Below are positions 6,077-10,759 of a DNA stretch of 10,759 bases, one piece after another. Location: positions 1-10,759 of the forward strand of contig SKTG01000392.1 in assembly GCA_007118045.1 (NCBI GenBank). The letters are read 5' to 3'. Below the pieces are notes generated by a model, which ran no database searches, had not been told where the DNA came from, and saw only the letters and a program-made list of their open reading frames with translations. The DNA comes from Nitriliruptoraceae bacterium. Lineage in GTDB: Bacteria > Actinomycetota > Nitriliruptoria > Nitriliruptorales > Nitriliruptoraceae. The translations under genes were made by a program, and so were the position numbers. Position 1 is the first letter of the stretch. The number at the start of each line of letters is the position of its first letter.

Positions 6077-7219
6077 ATGAGGTTCGTCGACGAGTTCCGT
6101 GACCCCGCCGCGGCCCGACGGCTGGTCCGCACGATCGACTCGCTGGTCGATGAGGACCGGCGTTACCAGTTCATGGAGGTCTGTGGCGGTCACACGCACA
6201 CGATCTACCGTCACGGCATCGAACAGCTCCTGCCCGATCAGATCGAGCTGGTCCACGGCCCGGGTTGCCCGGTCTGCGTCATCCCCATGGGCCGCGTCGA
6301 CGACGCGATCCACGTGGCCGAGCACGAGGGGCTGATCTTCACCTCGTTCGGCGACATGATGCGGGTGCCGGGCTCGGAGGGCGACAACCTGCTGGCCGCC
6401 AAGGCGCGCGGCGCGGACGTGCGGATGGTGTACTCACCCCTCGATGCGCTGCAGGTCGCGCTCGACGAGCCGGACCGCGAGGTGGTGTTCTTCGCCGTCG
6501 GGTTCGAGACCACCGCGCCCTCGACGGCGGTGACCCTGCTGAAGGCGCAGGCGCTCGGTGTGCGCAACTTCAGCGTGTTCTGCAACCACGTGACCATCGT
6601 CCCACCGTTGCGCGCGATCCTGGAATCGCCGGACCTTCGCCTCGACGGCTTCATCGGGCCGGGTCACGTCTCGACCGTGATAGGCAACCGGCCCTACCGC
6701 TTCGTTCCCCGGGACTACGGCAAACCCCTCGTGACGGCAGGGTTCGAGCCGCTCGACGTGCTGCAGTCGATCGAGATGCTGCTGCGCCAGCTGCGTGAGG
6801 GACGGTGCGAGGTGGAGAACCAGTACACGCGCATCGTCCGCGACGAGGGGAACCCGCAGGCGCTGGCGATCCTCGCCCGCGTCTTCTCGCTCCGACCGCA
6901 CTTCGAGTGGCGGGGCATGGGCTTCATCTCCCAGAGCGCCCTGCAGATCGGCGAGGACTTCGCCACCTTCGACGCGGAACGGCGTTACGAGGTGCCCGGC
7001 GTCCGGGTCGCTGACCCGAAGTCGTGCCAGTGCGGCGAGGTGCTCAAGGGCGTCATCAAGCCCTGGGAATGCAAGGTGTTCGGCACGGCCTGCACCCCGG
7101 AGACCCCGATCGGGACGTGCATGGTCTCCTCGGAGGGGGCGTGCGCGGCCTACTACAACTTCGGCCGGCTGCGGCACGCCGCCGTCCCCGACGACGTCAC
7201 CGCGCTACCGGTGGCCTGA
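6077..7219 (+). CDS. hypD: Hydrogenase maturation protein HypD
   Basis: HypD is the Fe-S scaffold that, with HypC, assembles Fe(CN)2CO for the hydrogenase large subunit; its redox activity helps accept cyanide from HypE. Family motifs are all present: FMEVCGGHTHTIYRHG (Cys36), HGPGCPVCVIP (Cys64, Cys67), VGFETTAPSTAV (about 141-152) and NHVTIVPPLRA. The C-terminal cysteine set that holds the [4Fe-4S] cluster includes Cys317 and Cys319 (CQCGEVLKG), Cys332, Cys339 (TACTPE), Cys348 (GTCMVSSEGA) and Cys356. At 380 aa it has the normal length and no missing key residues. The ATG at 6077 has AGGAG 6 nt upstream and starts right at the family N-terminus (MRFVDEFRD). Its stop overlaps the hypE start as TGATG. 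Confidence 0.98.
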   Translation: MRFVDEFRDPAAARRLVRTIDSLVDEDRRYQFMEVCGGHTHTIYRHGIEQLLPDQIELVHGPGCPVCVIPMGRVDDAIHVAEHEGLIFTSFGDMMRVPGSEGDNLLAAKARGADVRMVYSPLDALQVALDEPDREVVFFAVGFETTAPSTAVTLLKAQALGVRNFSVFCNHVTIVPPLRAILESPDLRLDGFIGPGHVSTVIGNRPYRFVPRDYGKPLVTAGFEPLDVLQSIEMLLRQLREGRCEVENQYTRIVRDEGNPQALAILARVFSLRPHFEWRGMGFISQSALQIGEDFATFDAERRYEVPGVRVADPKSCQCGEVLKGVIKPWECKVFGTACTPETPIGTCMVSSEGACAAYYNFGRLRHAAVPDDVTALPVA

Positions 7220-8319
7220 TGGCGACCCACGACCACGCACACGAGAGCGAGCGCGAAGCAGAGGTCCTCGACAACATCGAGCGCATGCGGCGGCGGCGTC
7301 CGCGCCTGAAGGAGGACACGATCACGCTCGCCCACGGGGCGGGCGGCAAGGCCTCCGCCGCGTTGACGGACGCCGTGTTCCTCGAGGCGTTCCGCAACGA
7401 GGCGCTCGAACCGCTGGGCGATGCCGCCGAGGTGGTACTGCCGTCCGGCGAACGGCTGGCGATGTCCACGGACTCGTTCGTCGTGAACCCGTGGCGTTTC
7501 CCCGGCGGCTCGATCGGTTCGCTGGCGGTCCACGGCACCGTCAACGATCTGGCCGTCGCCGGGGCCCGGCCGCGGTGGTTGACGGCCGGGTTCGTCCTCG
7601 AGGAGGGGCTCGCGGTCGACGAGCTGCGCTGGATCACCGAGGACATGGCACGTGCCGCGGAACGTGCCGGCGTGACCATCGTCAGCGGTGACACCAAGGT
7701 GGTCGGCACCGGAGCGGCCGACGGGCTCTACATCAACACCACCGGTGTCGGAGTCATCCCGGCCGGCCGCCGCCTGGGAGCCGAGCAGGTCCGGCCCGGC
7801 GACAAGGTGCTGGTCTCGGGCAGCCTCGGCGACCACGGCATGGCCGTGATGCTCGCGCGTGGCGACCTGGCCCTCGACGCCGACATCGTCTCCGACAGCG
7901 CCCCGCTCGACGGTCTCGTGGAGGCGCTGCTGGCCGCGGCACCCGACACCCGGTGGCTGCGCGACGCGACCCGGGGCGGCGTCGGCACCGTCTGCAACGA
8001 GCTCGCCAAGGCCACCGAGCGGGGGGTCGTGCTCTCCGAGCGGGCGCTTCCGATCCACGCGCCGGTCGCGGGTGCCTGTGACATCCTCGGGATCGATCCG
8101 TTGTACGTGGCCAACGAAGGCAAGCTGATCGCGGTCGTCCCGGTCGAGCAGGCGCGTGCCGGCCTGGAGGCGATGCAAACCCACGAGCACGGCCACGAAG
8201 CCGCCGTGATCGGCGAGATCCGGGAGGAGCCACCCGGCATGGTCGTCATGGCCACCGCGTTCGGAGGCAGCCGAATCGTCGACATGCTCGTCGGGGACCC
8301 GCTCCCCCGGATCTGTTGA
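7219..8319 (+). CDS. hypE: Hydrogenase maturation protein HypE (thiocarbamate dehydratase)
   Basis: HypE takes a carbamoyl group from HypF onto its C-terminal cysteine and dehydrates it with ATP to a thiocyanate, the source of the CN ligands. The required C-terminus LPRIC is intact (Cys366). The PurM-like ATP-binding fold shows LAHGAGGKASAAL (37-49), MSTDSFVVNP and HGTVNDLAVAGARP near the N-terminus, then TIVSGDTKVVG, DATRGGVGTVCNE and YVANEGKLI. The 366 residues exceed the usual 330-350 because of about 30 N-terminal residues that begin with a His-rich stretch (MATHDHAHES) and a basic patch (RMRRRRPR). An internal ATG at 7285 would remove the His-rich part, but the TGATG overlap with hypD favours 7219 and translational coupling. 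It overlaps hypF by 4 nt. Confidence 0.97.
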   Translation: MATHDHAHESEREAEVLDNIERMRRRRPRLKEDTITLAHGAGGKASAALTDAVFLEAFRNEALEPLGDAAEVVLPSGERLAMSTDSFVVNPWRFPGGSIGSLAVHGTVNDLAVAGARPRWLTAGFVLEEGLAVDELRWITEDMARAAERAGVTIVSGDTKVVGTGAADGLYINTTGVGVIPAGRRLGAEQVRPGDKVLVSGSLGDHGMAVMLARGDLALDADIVSDSAPLDGLVEALLAAAPDTRWLRDATRGGVGTVCNELAKATERGVVLSERALPIHAPVAGACDILGIDPLYVANEGKLIAVVPVEQARAGLEAMQTHEHGHEAAVIGEIREEPPGMVVMATAFGGSRIVDMLVGDPLPRIC

Positions 8320-10619
8320 TCGAGCCGTCCGACGCGGGGGCGACCGCGACCACGGAGCGGCGACGGATCAGGGTGACCGGCACCGTGCAGGGCGTGGGCT
8401 TCCGCCCCTTCGTCTACCGGACCGCCACGCGCCTCGGTCTGGCTGGCTCGGTGAGCAACGACGCTGCCGGGGTGATCGTCGAAGCCGAGGGTCCGAGGGT
8501 GGCGCTCGACGCGCTGCTCACCGCGCTCGCGCAGGAGCCACCGCCGCTGGCCAGGGTCGTCAGCGTCACGTCCGAACGGCTGCCCGCCACCGGTCGGCGT
8601 GGCTTCGTGGTGGCGCCGTCCAGCTCGGCGGGACGGGTCGACGTCCCCGTGCCCGCGGACGTCGGCCCGTGCGACGCGTGTCTGGCCGAGCTGTACGACC
8701 CCACGGACCGCCGTTTCCGCTACCCGTTCATCAACTGCACCGACTGCGGTCCCCGGTACACGATCACCCACCGCATCCCCTACGACCGGGCCTGGACCTC
8801 GATGGCCGGGTTCACGATGTGCACGCCGTGCCAGGCGGAGTACGACGACCCGGCCGACCGACGCTTCCACGCCCAACCCAACGCCTGTCCCACGTGCGGA
8901 CCGCAGCTCGAGCTCACCACGCCGGCCGGGGCGGTGCTGGCCCGGGCCGGCGCCGCGCTGGACGCGACGGTGGACCGGCTGCTCGCCGGTGAGGTGGTCG
9001 CGGTCAAGGGCGTCGGTGGGTACCACCTCGCCGTGCTCGCCGGCGACGAGGCCGCCGTTGCCCGCCTGCGCCGCCGCAAGGCACGCGACGACAAACCGTT
9101 CGCCGTGCTCGTGGCCGACCGTGCGGCGGCGGAACGGCTCGTCGAGCTCGACGACGAGGCCGCCCGAAGCCTGCGTGCGCCGGCGCGGCCGATCGTGCTG
9201 GCCCGACGGCGCGATCCCGCCGAGGTGGCGGACGCGGTCGCGCCCGGACTCGTCGAGCTCGGCGTGATGCTGGCGCCCTCGCCCCTGCACGACCTGCTGG
9301 TCCGCGAGGTGGGACGCCCGCTGGTGCTCACCTCCGGGAACCGGCACGACGAGCCGATCGCGCACATCGACGCGGATGCGCACGAACGGCTGGCCGCCCT
9401 GAACGACGCCGTCCTGCGGCACGACCGGGCGATCCACATCCGTTGTGACGACAGCGTGCTGCGTGCCGGTGTGGACGGTGGACTCCAGCCGGTCCGGCGC
9501 TCGCGGGGGCTCGCTCCGGCACCTTTGCGTTTGCCGGTCGGGAGCCGGCGCCGGGTGCTCGCCGTCGGTGGCGAGCTGAAGAGCACGATCGCGGTCGCGA
9601 CGGGCCGCCAGGTCGTGCTCAGCCACCATCTCGGCGACCTCGAGCATCCGGCCACCTACCGGGCCTTCCTGCAGGCGGTGGACCACCTCCTGGCCATCCA
9701 GGAGATCAGCCCCGAGGTGGTCGCCCACGACCTGCACCCGGAGTACCTGTCGACGAAGTTCGCGCTGGAGCTCGACGTAGAGCACCGGGCGGTCCAACAC
9801 CACCATGCCCACATCGCCTCGTGTCTCGCGGAACACGGTGAGCAGGGCCCGGTGATCGGCATCGCGTTCGACGGGCTGGGCTGGGGCACCGACGGCACCG
9901 CCTGGGGGGGCGAGCTGCTCGTGTGCAACCTCGACACCTTCGAGCGAGCGGGCCACCTGCTTCCCGTCCCCATGCCCGGTGGGGCCGCCGCGGTGCGCGA
10001 ACCCTGGCGGATGGCGGTCAGTTGGGGGCTGCAGGCGCTGGGCCACGACCGCGTCGGCGAGGTCGTCGGTCCCCTGGACGACCGGTGGCCGGCGGTCCGG
10101 GCCGTGGCGGCCTCCGGACGTGCGTTGCCCACCAGCAGCGCCGGGCGGCTCTTCGACGCGGTGGCGGCGCTGCTCGGCGTGCGGTCGCGGGTCAGCTACG
10201 AAGGCCAGGCGGCCATCGAGCTCGAGGCGCTGGCGCGTTCCGTCCCGGTGGATGCCGTCCGCGGCGGCCGGGCGGGCACCGTGACCGTCCGCACCGAGGC
10301 CGATGGTCTGGTGCTCGATCCGAGCGAGCTGATCCGTCAGCTGGTGGCCTGGTCGGGGGCCGGTGGGGAACCCGCGGACATCGCGGCGTGGTTCCACGAC
10401 GAGCTGGCGGAAGGGACGGTCGAGGCCGCGACCCGGGTCGCCGGCGACCATGGCCTCGACACGGCGGCGCTGTCCGGCGGGGTCTTCCAGAACGCGCGGC
10501 TGACCGAGCTGGTGGCCGGGGGCCTGCGACGGGCCGGGCTCCGGGTGCTGATCCATCGTCTGGTCCCCCCGAACGACGGCGGTCTCAGCTTGGGCCAGGC
10601 GGCGATCGCCAGCAGGTGA
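8316..10619 (+). CDS. hypF: Carbamoyltransferase HypF
   Basis: HypF (767 aa) activates carbamoyl phosphate and transfers the carbamoyl group to HypE, the first step of CN-ligand synthesis. Domains in order: an acylphosphatase-like domain (RVTGTVQGVGFRPFVYR, about 19-35); two zinc-finger pairs with eight cysteines (119, 122, 141, 144, 169, 172, 191, 194); a YrdC-like domain (VVAVKGVGGYHLAVL, then RRRKARDDKPFAVLV, about 227-266); and a Kae1-like C-terminal domain with HHHAHIASCL (from 495), IAFDGLGWGTDGTAWGGELL and GGVFQNARL (about 721-729), ending PPNDGGLSLGQAAIASR. All parts look intact and of normal length. The start is the rare TTG at 8316, overlapping the hypE stop as TTGA. No other start precedes the acylphosphatase motif, so coupling to hypE is likely. 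A tandem repeat begins at its last codons. Confidence 0.97.
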   Translation: MIEPSDAGATATTERRRIRVTGTVQGVGFRPFVYRTATRLGLAGSVSNDAAGVIVEAEGPRVALDALLTALAQEPPPLARVVSVTSERLPATGRRGFVVAPSSSAGRVDVPVPADVGPCDACLAELYDPTDRRFRYPFINCTDCGPRYTITHRIPYDRAWTSMAGFTMCTPCQAEYDDPADRRFHAQPNACPTCGPQLELTTPAGAVLARAGAALDATVDRLLAGEVVAVKGVGGYHLAVLAGDEAAVARLRRRKARDDKPFAVLVADRAAAERLVELDDEAARSLRAPARPIVLARRRDPAEVADAVAPGLVELGVMLAPSPLHDLLVREVGRPLVLTSGNRHDEPIAHIDADAHERLAALNDAVLRHDRAIHIRCDDSVLRAGVDGGLQPVRRSRGLAPAPLRLPVGSRRRVLAVGGELKSTIAVATGRQVVLSHHLGDLEHPATYRAFLQAVDHLLAIQEISPEVVAHDLHPEYLSTKFALELDVEHRAVQHHHAHIASCLAEHGEQGPVIGIAFDGLGWGTDGTAWGGELLVCNLDTFERAGHLLPVPMPGGAAAVREPWRMAVSWGLQALGHDRVGEVVGPLDDRWPAVRAVAASGRALPTSSAGRLFDAVAALLGVRSRVSYEGQAAIELEALARSVPVDAVRGGRAGTVTVRTEADGLVLDPSELIRQLVAWSGAGGEPADIAAWFHDELAEGTVEAATRVAGDHGLDTAALSGGVFQNARLTELVAGGLRRAGLRVLIHRLVPPNDGGLSLGQAAIASR

Positions 10620-10684
10620 CGCCTGCGGTCGGCGGTAGGTGACGCGCTGCGGTCCGCGGCAGGTGACGCGCTGCGGTCGGCGGC
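10614..10684. repeat. Three tandem copies of a 23-24-bp repeat spanning the hypF stop
   Basis: Copies run at 10614-10636 (23 bp), 10637-10660 and 10661-10684 (24 bp each). Each begins AGGTGACGC and continues CTGCGGTC-GCGG with one or two differences. The first copy contains the hypF stop codon (TGA at 10617-10619). The 24-bp period equals eight codons; read on past the stop in the hypF frame, it would give repeats of GDALRSAA. Confidence 0.8.
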
Positions 10685-10759
10685 GCGCGGCCGGCGAGGC
10701 ATCATGGGGCCGGCGAAGCCGGTTCGCACCTCGGCCGGTCAGCGTCGGCACGCGCCGGC
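10620..10759. other. Region after hypF: no supported gene
   Basis: After the tandem repeats, a small inverted repeat, CCGGC-GAA-GCCGG (10710-10722), is present without a T-run, so it is at best a weak terminator candidate. An ATG at 10704 has GAGG 5 nt upstream and an open frame to the right edge (MGPAKPVRTSAGQRRHAP), but 18 codons cannot establish a gene. Confidence 0.3.

Noticed and set aside
10710..10722. Intrinsic terminator after hypF
   Set aside because: The stem is only 5 bp and no T-run follows on either strand.
7728..10751. 1007-codon open frame on the minus strand
   Set aside because: It is antisense to hypE and hypF, which have full family motifs; its translation is low-complexity Arg/Pro/Gly sequence.

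Overview
The window is a high-GC (about 70% by eye), densely coded stretch of a bacterial chromosome. It carries a [NiFe]-hydrogenase locus of the high-affinity, oxygen-insensitive actinobacterial type (group 1h, formerly group 5). The codon use, the hydrogenase type and the HypC/SIS partner genes suggest an actinomycete or a deep-branching member of Actinomycetota. That placement is inference; no rRNA or other phylogenetic marker is present.

Layout: two divergent transcription units share a gene-free region of about 350 bp (3725-4075). Leftward (minus strand) run the small subunit hhyS (2651-3724), the large subunit hhyL (774-2576), and a NifU-type CxxC protein cut off by the left edge (1 to about 743). 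Rightward (plus strand) runs an assembly operon: hypC (4076-4510), a SIS-like/HypC-like fusion (4554-5288), a stand-alone GmhA-like SIS protein (5285-5950), hypD (6077-7219), hypE (7219-8319) and hypF (8316-10619). Most plus-strand junctions overlap (GTGA, TGATG, TTGA), pointing to one translationally coupled operon. The right edge (10620-10759) holds a tandem repeat and no gene that can be supported.

How it works together: HypF and HypE make the cyanide ligands from carbamoyl phosphate. HypC and HypD assemble Fe(CN)2CO and deliver it to HhyL, whose four Ni-binding cysteines are all visible. HhyS carries the Fe-S relay, with the group 1h Cys-to-Asp swap at the proximal cluster. The NifU-type protein probably serves electron transfer or cluster supply. 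Nickel insertion genes (hypA, hypB) and a maturation protease are not in the window.

The least explained part is the pair of SIS proteins between hypC and hypD. By motif reading each has lost a different half of the GmhA active site: one keeps the His/Glu pair, the other keeps the phosphate loop and the Gln/His pair. The first is also fused to a HypC-like domain that cannot use the usual N-terminal cysteine. A composite hetero-oligomer that acts in hydrogenase maturation is the main hypothesis offered here.
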